DNA from: a virus
Direction: 5' to 3' (one strand)
DNA: 22,827 bases
IMG/VR virus record: IMGVR_UViG_3300020439_000085
Location: 1-22,827 of that record
A model generated the notes under the pieces. The model saw only the letters and a list, made by a program, of their open reading frames with translations. It had not been told where the DNA came from and did no database searches. The position numbers were made by a program, and so were the translations under genes. Below, one piece after another: positions 12,212 to 21,476 of the stretch. Each line of letters opens with the position of its first letter. Position 1 is the stretch's first letter.

Positions 12212-12677
12212 TGTTATCAGGCAATAGTGGTTTGGGTGGTTCTTCTACTCGAACTTGTTCTAGTTCTAACTCTTTTTTAGCAATAAGTTTTTCTCTTGAT
12301 CTATCATTAAGTTGCCAAGAACCGAGACCTATATGTGTTGTTTCGGGAAGTGTTCTGGGATCCCAGGATCTCCAAGTAGCATAATCTTCCTTGGGTCTAG
12401 TGGCAATATCTAAACCACATTGAGCAGCAAGAGAGTTTAACAATTCAACCGCTTCAGTTGGATTGAGTTGCATATACAGATCATTTGAATCTCCACGCAT
12501 TGAAATTTCTATAGTTCCGCCATTTGCAGCACCAACAGAAATACTACGTGCTCTATTTTTAGCAGCTCTGATGTCATACATCTCGAACTTAAGTTTCTCA
12601 AGTTCAATCTGTGCGTTTAACAACTCTTTTTGTTTTTCTACCGCTTCGAGTTCTGCGGATTTGTTCATTTCTTCCAT
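12198..12677 (-). CDS. Coiled-coil hypothetical protein, 159 aa
   Basis: Residues about 5-45 form a predicted coiled coil (ELEAVEKQKELLNAQIELEK and following). A Gly/Ser segment (SISVGAANGGTIEISMRGDS) and a mixed C-terminal part with several tryptophans follow (ATWRSWDPRTLPETTHIGLG). The end is acidic and proline-rich. It is the first gene behind the late promoter AATAAATA at 12700-12707, 22 bases upstream. The next gene overlaps by 14 bases. Its role is unknown; a structural or fibre-assembly function would suit the neighbourhood. Confidence 0.7.
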   Translation of the reverse strand: MEEMNKSAELEAVEKQKELLNAQIELEKLKFEMYDIRAAKNRARSISVGAANGGTIEISMRGDSNDLYMQLNPTEAVELLNSLAAQCGLDIATRPKEDYATWRSWDPRTLPETTHIGLGSWQLNDRSREKLIAKKELELEQVRVEEPPKPLLPDNNESE

Positions 12678-12699
12678 ACTAAAACAAACAGGTTTTGAT

Positions 12700-12707
12700 T
12701 ATTTATT
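12700..12707 (-). promoter_or_regulatory. Late promoter AATAAATA
   Basis: It matches the NATAAATA form of the T4-like late box, 22 bases before the ATG at 12677. It lies within the last codons of the preceding gene. Confidence 0.65.
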
Positions 12708-13815
12708 GAGCATCCCACTCAATGGTTACTTGTCCACCACTTGGAACTGTGACACTATAATCATTGAATGGAACTATAGCAATATCTGAGTAAGAACTGG
12801 GATTGGCAGGATTTCCTGGGTTTCCAGGATTGCTTGATCCAGGAGATCCTGCCTCTCCAGGGTTGCCGGTGTTGCGTTGCGAACCACCGCCGCCACCGCC
12901 GCCTCCACCGCCACCTGCTTTACCATCACCACTATCATCATTACCATTGGCACCACCTCCGTCACCACCGTTGCCACCCTTACCAGCAGCACCAGGACCA
13001 GGACCACCAGATCCACCATTTCCTCCAGCACAGTTACCACGATCATTCCAAAAGCGTTGTCCAGTATTACCACCGTTACCACCAGGATTTCCTTTACTAC
13101 CAGCTGGTCCTTTGGTTACGCCATCCATTTTATAGTCATCATTGCCGAAGTTGTTATAGGAAACGTATGCGCCTCCGCCGCCTCCTCCACCATTGCCGCC
13201 GCCACCAGCATTACCCTTATTACCAGGATTTCCAGGATTGCCTGGGTTTCCGCTACCCGCTTGTCCGCCTTGTCCACCAGCAAAATTATAACTACCAAAT
13301 GTAGTAGATTCTCCTACATTTCCTGCCTGTCCTGCACCACCAGCGCCGCCGGTTCCACCGTCACTTTTATTGCCTTGGTTTCCTGACTGTCCTGCCTGTC
13401 CTGCACCACCAGCACCTGCATATATTGTATATTTGTTATTATATTCCCAGTCCCTACCAAAGTTAAATGCGTTTCCTTTACTGCCGCCATTGCCTCCACC
13501 ACCGCCAGGGTTTGAAGTGCTTTCGCCCTTATTGCCTCCACTGGCACTATTATTGCTTGATTTTTCACCTTCACAGCAGGAACCACCACCGCCTCCGCCT
13601 CCTCCACCACCACCGTGGTTTCCAGGATTTCCAGTACCTGCATTACCAGCATTTCCAGCATTACCAGGATTGCCTGGGTTACCTGCTCCACCATATCCAC
13701 TTAAACTGGCAACTTTTAATCTTGGAGGAGCAGTAAAAGTACCAGGAGCATTAAAAGTAACCGATCCCGCTAATAGAGATCCTGATTGCATGATTCTGCG
13801 GCTGTAATGTGTCAT
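12703..13815 (-). CDS. Glycine-rich, collagen-like candidate tail adhesin, 370 aa
   Basis: The N-terminal 40 residues (SVTFNAPGTFTAPPRLKVAS) resemble the short beta domain that precedes glycine-rich regions in phage fibre proteins. Residues about 41-335 are dominated by Gly, with Gly-Asn-Pro/Gly-Asn-Ala triplets (GNPGNPGNAGNAGNAG), polyglycine runs of up to about 11, and an SCCEGEKS insert near residue 80. The last 35 residues form an ordered end (YSDIAIVPFNDYSVTVPSGG). Polyglycine II sandwiches of this composition tip the adhesins of some T4-like phages. The strict G-N-P triplets instead fit a collagen helix, so both folds are possible. It has its own late-type motif and lies between oxygenase genes. 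A role in host binding is inferred. Confidence 0.82.
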   Translation of the reverse strand: MTHYSRRIMQSGSLLAGSVTFNAPGTFTAPPRLKVASLSGYGGAGNPGNPGNAGNAGNAGTGNPGNHGGGGGGGGGGGSCCEGEKSSNNSASGGNKGESTSNPGGGGGNGGSKGNAFNFGRDWEYNNKYTIYAGAGGAGQAGQSGNQGNKSDGGTGGAGGAGQAGNVGESTTFGSYNFAGGQGGQAGSGNPGNPGNPGNKGNAGGGGNGGGGGGGAYVSYNNFGNDDYKMDGVTKGPAGSKGNPGGNGGNTGQRFWNDRGNCAGGNGGSGGPGPGAAGKGGNGGDGGGANGNDDSGDGKAGGGGGGGGGGGSQRNTGNPGEAGSPGSSNPGNPGNPANPSSYSDIAIVPFNDYSVTVPSGGQVTIEWDAQ

Positions 13816-13816
13816 C

Positions 13817-14431
13817 TTAGATGTAATAAAACCAACCAGTTATAATATATTTAGATTTAGTTCCATGAACAACATTGCCTCGATGAGTATGAGTAAAACC
13901 AGCAGGCCAAATAGTACACATATTCCTCTCTGGTTTAATTCTTTTTTTCAAATAAAGAAATTCGGTTTCGCCTGCATCTTCAATATCATTGAGATAAATT
14001 GAGAATGCTAGACATCTATGTCTATCTTCATATCCATTATTCTCGCAATGCCAAAGATGATAACCTTGACCAGGATCAGTTCTTTGCATTTTTAATGCAT
14101 GTGCTGATATGTTTTCATCTGAAAGATGATCATATTTTTTAACATATTCACTGAAACAAACTTGAAGTCCCTTCCATATCATACTAATCGTAGATTTATT
14201 TCTCCATCGAGGAATTTGGAGAGCAGCTAAGTCCAAAAACATGAACTTATCGTCTTTGTTATACTTAGGCATTTTTGAATCTTCTTCTTGCCTATTTTGA
14301 ATAATACAATTATTACCGTTTTCTACTTCTTCAAAAAAATTGATTATATGTTCACAAAAATCATCGGGATATACATTTCTGTAACTCCCGATAAAATCTT
14401 CATATTCACATGACACTTCTGTTGTAGTCAT
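13817..14431 (-). CDS. 2OG-Fe(II) oxygenase, prolyl-hydroxylase-like, 204 aa
   Basis: The core reads GYHLWHCENNG, where H128-x-E130 takes the place of the usual HxD, then LAFSIYLNDIEDAGETEFLY and IWPAGFTHTHRGN with H181 or H183 as third ligand. K194 in KSKYIITGW is the candidate 2-oxoglutarate-binding residue. The AGETEF and 'WPAGFTHTHRG' segments are typical of phage members of the prolyl 4-hydroxylase-like group. The Glu in place of Asp is unusual but seems to be a feature of this subgroup as I recall it. The gene ends one base before the collagen-like gene and starts 21 bases after a GATAAATA late promoter, so it is made with the structural proteins. Confidence 0.82.
   Translation of the reverse strand: MTTTEVSCEYEDFIGSYRNVYPDDFCEHIINFFEEVENGNNCIIQNRQEEDSKMPKYNKDDKFMFLDLAALQIPRWRNKSTISMIWKGLQVCFSEYVKKYDHLSDENISAHALKMQRTDPGQGYHLWHCENNGYEDRHRCLAFSIYLNDIEDAGETEFLYLKKRIKPERNMCTIWPAGFTHTHRGNVVHGTKSKYIITGWFYYI
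13848..13855 (-). promoter_or_regulatory. Late-type promoter motif TCTAAATA
   Basis: It is identical, including the two following bases (TA), to the motif at 21184. It lies 32 bases before the ATG of the collagen-like gene, inside the end of the oxygenase gene. Confidence 0.5.
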
Positions 14432-14452
14432 ACGCTAAATCATAAGATAATT

Positions 14453-14460
14453 TATTTATC
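14453..14460 (-). promoter_or_regulatory. Late promoter GATAAATA
   Basis: A NATAAATA match one base after the stop of the 2228-residue protein gene and 21 bases before the oxygenase ATG at 14431. Confidence 0.65.
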
Positions 14461-14461
14461 A

Positions 14462-17400
14462 CTACTTGAGGTCAGGTAGTGAGAGGTTTCCGTACCAGTT
14501 AGAACCACCATCATATGTAATAAAGACCCAGATGTCTTGAGCATTATTATTAGTAGTTCTCTGTGGTGTAACGCCACCAGGCCACTTTATACTAGCGTTC
14601 CACGTCAAACTAGCACCACCAGTTCCATTGACGACAAGAACTTGCATAGAATAAATGTCAGAACCAGAATCGTTGCTGTCAACAGGAACATTAGTGAAAT
14701 TTATATTGGTATTACCCGTGATTCTAACTCTGAAGTTGTTGGCACTACCACAATTCAGATTAGTACCACCACTCTGATTACCCTTATCGTTGAAAGTTTC
14801 CAGATACTTACCCATTCTGAATTTATTAATCAGTGGATAATTGTCATTACCGTTAATACTACCAGTGACATTCAGAGTAGTAATATCTGCGGTATTGGCA
14901 TTAAACGTGTCAGTCTCAATGTCTCCACTGTTATCAATTTCTGCGGATGTTAGTTTATTAACCGCAGTGTTTCCATTACTATTACGAGACATAATAGTGC
15001 TGGCATCCGCTGCATTAGTTGCAGTCTTATTATCAAGTAAATCAGCATTCAGGTTGGTAACCTTAGTGTTAGATACAACCGTAAATGGTGCAGCACCTTG
15101 AGCAACTGTAGATTTGAATTGTTTTGCCTGAACAATACCTTCTGAACCTGCATTGATGTGCATGTTGTTGCCTTGACTGTCAAGGTTACCTAATACACTC
15201 TTAGCATTATGTCCGAAGTAAGTGATAATACCAACATTTGCTCTTAGACCCTCACCTGCAGCACTTCCACTCAACCAGAGTTTAGAACCAACCTCTGCAT
15301 TTGCAACATAAAGAACACCAGCACCAGCGGGATCTCCACCTGTTTGACCAGCAATATATGGAGAGTAAATGTTGTTTGCATTTACATTAGTATAAGTTAG
15401 ATCAGTACCAGATATTGTGGTGACAATACCAGAGTTAATATATGCATTTGGAGCACCTATCCAACCACCACTAGGAATAATTAGAGTGGTTACAATACCT
15501 ACACCAATATATGCGGTACTGATACCTGCCCAGGAATCACCAGTGTTTACATTATAAGGTGGAACAATCAGAGTAGTTACGATACCAACATTAATTCTTG
15601 CATTTGGTGTTGCAAAGTTGGTTGCACGTAATCCAGTCGCTTGAATTGTTGTACCAGTAATCTCATCATACGTTAGATCACTACCTTCGATAGTAGTAAC
15701 AACACCAGTGTTTACATATGCATTTGATTGAACAACTAAGTCATCATAAACATAGAAGTCGGTAGCAAATCCTAACTTGATACTTGCAGCAGTACCAACT
15801 TGTAGGAATTCACATTCCACAGAGGTAAAGATTCCAGTTGCAGCACTAGCAAGTCCTACGACTTCCAGTTGACCCATTGCAACTGTTCCCTTAAATGTAG
15901 AGACTCCAGTGTAATTAGACTCGAAAGAGTTCTCTACAGTTACTTGAGTGTTATTACTGAAAGTGAATGCCGCACCAGTGATCTCTACATTAGAGAACTG
16001 TGCAATCTTAGTTGCATCAGTAACTTTGAAGACGTAATTATCAGTTCCTGCAGTACCAGTTAAAGTAATTTCATCCTTAACTGTGACAGTTTCATAGGTA
16101 ACACCAGAGAATGTCTGGTTTTGTGCGAAAGTAACCGCACCACCAACAAATAGGTGATCGATTCTTGTAACACCATTTACTTGGAAAGCATCTGCGGTTG
16201 TATCGTGAACAAACGCAGCACTACCACCAGTCTCACCAATAGCAATTCTATCTAAAGTTAGGAAGGTTTCATCTTTCTCGATAGAAATTACTCCCCATCT
16301 TCTCCAGTCATTGTCAGCAAATATGTGTCCAACATATCCACCAGGTTCAGGTATTGCCTTGAATGAAATGTCACCAGGTCTCTTTCCGATGATGGGTGTT
16401 TGAATACCCACGGTCATTTCTTTAGCCTGTGCTGCCTCACCTTTCAGGAAGAAGACATTAGTTTCTAATCCTTCTTCAGAAGAAACAGTTACCTTATTAG
16501 TATAAGATACTGGACCATAGAACTGAGATGTTCTGTTTTGGTTTACACCACCTTCAACAGTGATTGCGTTCTTAACAATCAGATCGTCAAAGATGCCGTT
16601 GTTTGCACTAAGAACTTCACTCTTACTTTCATCACCGAAGTAAGTAATCTTAGGAGCACCGATTGTAGTTTCTTCACCAGTAGTTCCGTTGACCTTAGTT
16701 GCACCAGTGAAGAATTCACCACGGTCATTCATACCAGTGTAAACAACTGCACCACCATCTTGTTCTCTTGCTTGTGCAAGTAGAACTTCATCATCACTCA
16801 AGATTCTATCTTGAACCTGAGGCATACCAGTTGAATAGTTACCAGGACCGAAACCTAGATATTCAAATGTATGTGCAGATGCACGAAGAATGGAGTGTCT
16901 GCGTAACTCCATTGGAAGAATCTTAATCTTCTGGATAACCTGACCAATTACACCAACGTTTGCAGGAGTAGCAAACTGACCTCTAGCTACTTGTAAAGTA
17001 TTACTGGTTGGGTTTGCTTTAATTCTCATGACTTCATCACCCAGTGTGATGTAATCACCAAGACCAAAACCGTCCGAATCAGTTACAGTAATACTAATAT
17101 CAGTTTTAGCTGCAGGACTTGCCAGAGTAGTTTGAATACCAACATACATTGGAGTGGATCTACCACCTAAGTTCTCTTCACCAGCACCAACTGGTTTACC
17201 CTGTGAGGAGAGACCATATCTTTGAATTGTAGTTCCTGTTGCCATTGTTTGTGCAACAGTAGAGACACCCGCAGTAAATGTGAAGGTGTTAACTCCTACA
17301 TTCTCAAGAACTTGATACTTTTCAAGTCCAAAGAAAGTGTTACCACTACCAACAACTCTAAAAGTATTACCAGGTAAGAAGTTGTGAGCACTCTCAACAG

Positions 17401-20400
17401 TTACTGTAGCAATACCTGCTTCTGGATTATAATCTAAACTATCAAAGATTAGACCTTTACCAGCATATGTAACAAGTGGTAGTCTACTATCATTTCTAGG
17501 TTTGTAGACATTACTTTCAAGATTAACGTCATTCTCTACAACAACAGTGTTTGCATCAGGAACGTCAATAATCTTAAAGACACCATTCAGTTTAGGAGTA
17601 GCAAAACCAGAAAGTTCTAGTGAGTCACCGATATTATTGTAAATATCATCAACTGTTAGAATTGCGAAGGTTGATGGATCACCAGCAGGTTCTGCTGATA
17701 CTGTCATAGTATCACCAATACCATATGCACCACCTGGTTCAACAATTCTAAACGAAGCGATAGTATTTCCAGTTGAAACATTCGCTCTAATTACACCACC
17801 TTCACCAGTTCCTCCAGTGGAAGTAAGAAGATCTGCAGCATAGATTGTTGTAGTAACACCTGCAGCATTGTTATATCCAGCACCACCATTTGTGATGGAC
17901 ATAGACTTAATTTTATTAAATCCATGATTTCTGGTTAGATTCAGAGTAACAGTAGTGTTTCCTGTACCAGTAATCGTGGCACTATTTACTGCAAACGCAA
18001 TATTATTATTTTCTAGGAAGATCTCCTCACCCTCTCTAGTAACAGAGTTTCTCTTGTCATTAGTAAGAACTTTACCTAGAGGTGACTTACGAGCATGAGA
18101 AATAGCAGGACCAGGATCAGAATTATAGTTATCTCTATCACCCTGAGGATAAAGATCTACTACATTCTGAGAGAACTTCTTCTGACTTACACCGTAACCA
18201 ATGTTTTGATCTGGTTTAATAGAACCACAAAGAAGAGTGACCGCATATACACCATCTTGACCATCAGCACCAGGAATGTGTTCTCTGATTTGTCTGGAGT
18301 TGTAAATGTAAAGTGAATCCTTATATCTACTTCTTTGTACAGTTGGTAGAGCTTCAACCTGTTGTTGTGTACTTCTTTGGTTGACTTGGTTAAGGAATGT
18401 TCCAGGATCTCCAGTAGTTACACTAACTTGGAATGTTCTTGGATTGTCTACCTGATAAACTTCAAAAGTTCCATTATATGCAGAAGTTGCAGTAGCAACA
18501 GTATTATTTGCACTACTTACGCCTTTAATAATAACCTGGTCACCAGCAACAAAGTTATGTTCCTTTTCAGTCTTGATTGTAGCACGTTCAGTTACACTGT
18601 TATAAGATGCAAGTGTAATGATACGTGGGTTTCTAAGTTGAGTTGGATCACTAACACTAACATCTAAGAAGGATGCAGATCCAACACCAACACTCTTGGA
18701 TTCTTGGAGAATGAAACCTTCAGATGGTTGACGGCCATTATTAAACTCTTTAGGAACGACATAACGAACTTTATAGATTCTTTCTTCAATACCTCTAGCA
18801 TCAATTTGTCTTTGGATGAATGTACCACCAGTTACTTCACCGACAATATCAGTTCCAATACCAGTAATACCAGTATAAATCTCGTTAAAGAAAGTTGATG
18901 GTGAAGAGTTTACATACCACTGACCTTCTGTATCATCGAATTGAATTGGGTGTCCTGGTTCACCAGTTACTTTATCAGCAACTGTACTAAGAACGGTGAT
19001 TTCACCACCACCATTAGTAATACCTGTGATGTTATTACCTGCTTCAGCATCATTGACACTGGTGGAAACTTTAATCTGGTTAGGATTCAGACCAGTTGTT
19101 AGTGCATAGTAAATCTTATTTGCCTCAAGGTTTGCAGGCATTTCACCAGTATCAGCATAAATTCTGATTTTTTCACCGTTGAATAGTTGGTGATTCTTAG
19201 TAAAGGTAAGAATGTTAGTGGAGATACTGTTAATACCAGCAGCTCTACCAACAACATTTGTCTTAAATGCCTCTGTACTGAGACCAGTTCCCCCAGGAAC
19301 ATCCATTAGAATTGGAGAACTGAAAGTACTTACAGCAGTACCAGTAATTGTTTGTAGGAATAGTTTATCTTGTCTCTTACCACCAATTCTATATGCATCT
19401 AGTTCACCTGGGGGTGGAACATCCGCAGACTTGAAGTTAGCCAACCACAGTTTGTTGGTTGTAGCAGCAGAGACGATCTTAGTTGCATCTAGTGGCAACC
19501 AAGTAATGTTGGAGATTCTTCTCTCTGGTTCTCTTGGTGGGATGATGTGTGTAATATAACCTACGTCATCTCTATCAAAAGAGTTTGCCTGGAAACCAGC
19601 AGATTCTAGAGAGATTGAACCAAAGTTGGAGTTCGAGTTGGTGATAGATTGGTCACCACCAGACTCAGCAACGAAGTGTTTTGCGAAACCGATAGCAAAG
19701 ATAGAAACACACTGAATGATAGAATCATTCGAGCACTTCATGTGGAAGTTCTCAAAAGATGGTTTGTAGATTGCTCTAGAATTAGTGTGTAAGGGTTTCT
19801 GATCGTCGCTTACAGTTTCATTATCATTATAGATGTTAGTTGTCTCATCAAATAACATGAAGGCATTATCATCCTTCTGAAGAGAGATGCCCGTAAACTG
19901 TGCAGTAAGCATGGATTTGAATCCAGTTGCTTTACTACCATCAGCATGTAGACCATTGACACCGAAAACAGATCTCAGCGAACAAGAGAATACATATGGA
20001 GATGCAGATGATGTACTATCAGACTCTACAATGATCTGTGAGTTGTTGAATTTATCTAGAGTAGGTAAGACATCTGTTGGAGTTGATGTGGTCTCATAGG
20101 TGAATTTCGTGTCACTCAGAACATCTTTGACAACGAAAGAACCATTATAAGCATCAACGTTTGTACTAATACCTGAAATTAGAACTGGAGTATCCTTAAA
20201 CAGTCCATGATTCTTACTGGTAATTACAGTAATCTCTTGAGTTGGGATGACACCATCACCAGATCTCAAACTAGTAATACCCAGTGGGTTTGCTGTTAAG
20301 TCACCAACAATTCTAAATTCATCAACAGATGGTTCAAAATCAAGGGAAGATGCTGAAGGATAATCAGCAAGTCCTCTACCGCCAGAGTCACCATAAGCAT

Positions 20401-21148
20401 AAGTGACCTTGAAGTAATACATTTCAAGATCAGTTAGATCTGTTACATCATCACCTAGAACTGCATTATTAACACCATCAGCATACTCAAAACAAGTGAG
20501 TTTGTGGTGAGAGAATCTTGGATTGACTTTCTTAGCAGTAGAGTCTGTATATGCCTGTCTCGCTGGGTCTGCATCAAAGAATGAGAATGCAGTAAAGTAA
20601 CAAGTACCAGTAACACGGAAGATTGCAGTTTCTTTTACTGCATCATTCAGAGGATCGGGTACATATAGAGGTCTAATCTTGGTCTTTCTGAGGTCAAGAC
20701 CTACAATGGATGTACCTCTAGGTAGGATAACGCCACCATGGATACTATTATATTTGTATAGATCGTTCTCTTCGTCAAAAATATCAAAGTTAGTATTTTC
20801 GTTAAACTCAGTTAGTTCTGCCCCACCTGTTTGCCATACACCATTAACATATTTTTTGAATACCGCAGTACTTCCATTCGATTGAATAGAATGTCCAGGT
20901 CTATTGTCAATGTAGTGTGTGCCTGGATATACTAGAATCGTAGTACTATCAATCTTATCATTATTTCTTCCTGCTCTGTATGAGAATCTAGCAGATTCAA
21001 TCAGAGCTCTTTGGATAGTTCTGAAAGGTCTTGTTAGAGAATTACCTCTATTTTCATAACTATCGGTTGCGTCAAAGTCAGAAGGGTTTACATACAGGAT
21101 ATTACCTTCAGCATTCTTTAGGAAATTCTCTAATCTACTTAGGGGCAT
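14462..21148 (-). CDS. Giant virion protein, fibre or baseplate type, 2228 aa
   Basis: The N-terminal region (SLTRPFRTIQRALIESARFS, then TTILVYPGTHYIDN at 69-82) matches the start of pectin-lyase-like beta-helices in phage structural proteins. At least five modules recur with an H-(G/N)-(L/F) start and a following strand: about residues 313, 652, 863, 1074 and 1255. The GxNAxINxGIVTT motif repeats at about 1813, 1853, 1883, 1905 and 1971, suggesting a repetitive shaft. The end (about 2150-2228) is an aromatic cap, SNWYGNLSLPDLK. No S74-type self-cleaving chaperone is seen. Similar very large proteins occur in cyanomyoviruses as virion components. A late-type motif lies 35 bases upstream, and AGGA precedes the ATG by eight bases. 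Whether it is a baseplate or fibre part cannot be settled here. Confidence 0.85.
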   Translation of the reverse strand: MPLSRLENFLKNAEGNILYVNPSDFDATDSYENRGNSLTRPFRTIQRALIESARFSYRAGRNNDKIDSTTILVYPGTHYIDNRPGHSIQSNGSTAVFKKYVNGVWQTGGAELTEFNENTNFDIFDEENDLYKYNSIHGGVILPRGTSIVGLDLRKTKIRPLYVPDPLNDAVKETAIFRVTGTCYFTAFSFFDADPARQAYTDSTAKKVNPRFSHHKLTCFEYADGVNNAVLGDDVTDLTDLEMYYFKVTYAYGDSGGRGLADYPSASSLDFEPSVDEFRIVGDLTANPLGITSLRSGDGVIPTQEITVITSKNHGLFKDTPVLISGISTNVDAYNGSFVVKDVLSDTKFTYETTSTPTDVLPTLDKFNNSQIIVESDSTSSASPYVFSCSLRSVFGVNGLHADGSKATGFKSMLTAQFTGISLQKDDNAFMLFDETTNIYNDNETVSDDQKPLHTNSRAIYKPSFENFHMKCSNDSIIQCVSIFAIGFAKHFVAESGGDQSITNSNSNFGSISLESAGFQANSFDRDDVGYITHIIPPREPERRISNITWLPLDATKIVSAATTNKLWLANFKSADVPPPGELDAYRIGGKRQDKLFLQTITGTAVSTFSSPILMDVPGGTGLSTEAFKTNVVGRAAGINSISTNILTFTKNHQLFNGEKIRIYADTGEMPANLEANKIYYALTTGLNPNQIKVSTSVNDAEAGNNITGITNGGGEITVLSTVADKVTGEPGHPIQFDDTEGQWYVNSSPSTFFNEIYTGITGIGTDIVGEVTGGTFIQRQIDARGIEERIYKVRYVVPKEFNNGRQPSEGFILQESKSVGVGSASFLDVSVSDPTQLRNPRIITLASYNSVTERATIKTEKEHNFVAGDQVIIKGVSSANNTVATATSAYNGTFEVYQVDNPRTFQVSVTTGDPGTFLNQVNQRSTQQQVEALPTVQRSRYKDSLYIYNSRQIREHIPGADGQDGVYAVTLLCGSIKPDQNIGYGVSQKKFSQNVVDLYPQGDRDNYNSDPGPAISHARKSPLGKVLTNDKRNSVTREGEEIFLENNNIAFAVNSATITGTGNTTVTLNLTRNHGFNKIKSMSITNGGAGYNNAAGVTTTIYAADLLTSTGGTGEGGVIRANVSTGNTIASFRIVEPGGAYGIGDTMTVSAEPAGDPSTFAILTVDDIYNNIGDSLELSGFATPKLNGVFKIIDVPDANTVVVENDVNLESNVYKPRNDSRLPLVTYAGKGLIFDSLDYNPEAGIATVTVESAHNFLPGNTFRVVGSGNTFFGLEKYQVLENVGVNTFTFTAGVSTVAQTMATGTTIQRYGLSSQGKPVGAGEENLGGRSTPMYVGIQTTLASPAAKTDISITVTDSDGFGLGDYITLGDEVMRIKANPTSNTLQVARGQFATPANVGVIGQVIQKIKILPMELRRHSILRASAHTFEYLGFGPGNYSTGMPQVQDRILSDDEVLLAQAREQDGGAVVYTGMNDRGEFFTGATKVNGTTGEETTIGAPKITYFGDESKSEVLSANNGIFDDLIVKNAITVEGGVNQNRTSQFYGPVSYTNKVTVSSEEGLETNVFFLKGEAAQAKEMTVGIQTPIIGKRPGDISFKAIPEPGGYVGHIFADNDWRRWGVISIEKDETFLTLDRIAIGETGGSAAFVHDTTADAFQVNGVTRIDHLFVGGAVTFAQNQTFSGVTYETVTVKDEITLTGTAGTDNYVFKVTDATKIAQFSNVEITGAAFTFSNNTQVTVENSFESNYTGVSTFKGTVAMGQLEVVGLASAATGIFTSVECEFLQVGTAASIKLGFATDFYVYDDLVVQSNAYVNTGVVTTIEGSDLTYDEITGTTIQATGLRATNFATPNARINVGIVTTLIVPPYNVNTGDSWAGISTAYIGVGIVTTLIIPSGGWIGAPNAYINSGIVTTISGTDLTYTNVNANNIYSPYIAGQTGGDPAGAGVLYVANAEVGSKLWLSGSAAGEGLRANVGIITYFGHNAKSVLGNLDSQGNNMHINAGSEGIVQAKQFKSTVAQGAAPFTVVSNTKVTNLNADLLDNKTATNAADASTIMSRNSNGNTAVNKLTSAEIDNSGDIETDTFNANTADITTLNVTGSINGNDNYPLINKFRMGKYLETFNDKGNQSGGTNLNCGSANNFRVRITGNTNINFTNVPVDSNDSGSDIYSMQVLVVNGTGGASLTWNASIKWPGGVTPQRTTNNNAQDIWVFITYDGGSNWYGNLSLPDLK

Positions 21149-21183
21149 CTCGTTTTCCTACAGTGACAAATCTATTCTTTTTA

Positions 21184-21191
21184 TATTTAGA
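21184..21191 (-). promoter_or_regulatory. Late-type promoter motif TCTAAATA
   Basis: It sits directly after the terminator at 21195-21223 and 35 bases before the ATG of the 2228-residue protein, so it starts a new transcript. Confidence 0.6.
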
Positions 21192-21194
21192 CAC

Positions 21195-21223
21195 CAAAAA
21201 ACCTCCCTCGTTAAAGGGAGGTT
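21195..21223 (-). terminator. Strong intrinsic terminator
   Basis: On the minus strand AAACCTCCCT and AGGGAGGTTT form a 10-bp stem around a six-base loop, followed by a T-run. It ends the cpeT/oxygenase transcript 22 bases after the last stop codon. Confidence 0.9.
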
Positions 21224-21244
21224 TCTATAGTCACACGGAAGGGA

Positions 21245-21457
21245 TTACTGGTGAGTACCACCATAATCTATCTTATCTAAATCTATCTTTTCTGGCAAGT
21301 ACCCAGACTTATCTAACATATGTTCTACCGTGTTTGCTACATCATTTAAAGCATCACGAAGCATAGGTTGTTGTCCTGCTTCCATATTTAAGTCTTTATC
21401 TGTCATAGTCCAACGCCATTGACCCATTGCACTGTTGTACCAGAGTTTTATATTCAT
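21245..21457 (-). CDS. Small protein, 70 aa, unknown function
   Basis: The favoured start is ATG 21457 (MNIKLWYNSAMGQWRWTMTD). A longer frame would overlap the oxygenase gene. AAGGAG lies 15 bases upstream, which is longer than ideal. The first 20 residues look like a strand-turn-strand with three tryptophans. A helix follows (LRDALNDVANTVEHMLDKSG) and then a short acidic tail. The 'YNSAMGQWRWTMTD' pattern seems familiar from cyanophage small proteins, but no role is known. It is the last gene before the terminator. Confidence 0.68.
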   Translation of the reverse strand: MNIKLWYNSAMGQWRWTMTDKDLNMEAGQQPMLRDALNDVANTVEHMLDKSGYLPEKIDLDKIDYGGTHQ

Positions 21458-21476
21458 CTTGGACTTACCATACTCC

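Noticed and set aside
12870-13700. Short repeats that could suggest a CRISPR-like or tandem array
   Set aside because: The repeats are coding glycine triplets without constant repeat length or spacer structure.
12803-13807. Several plus-strand proline-, histidine- or threonine-rich frames
   Set aside because: They mirror the glycine-rich codons of the minus-strand collagen-like gene; the low-complexity bias is explained by the opposite strand.
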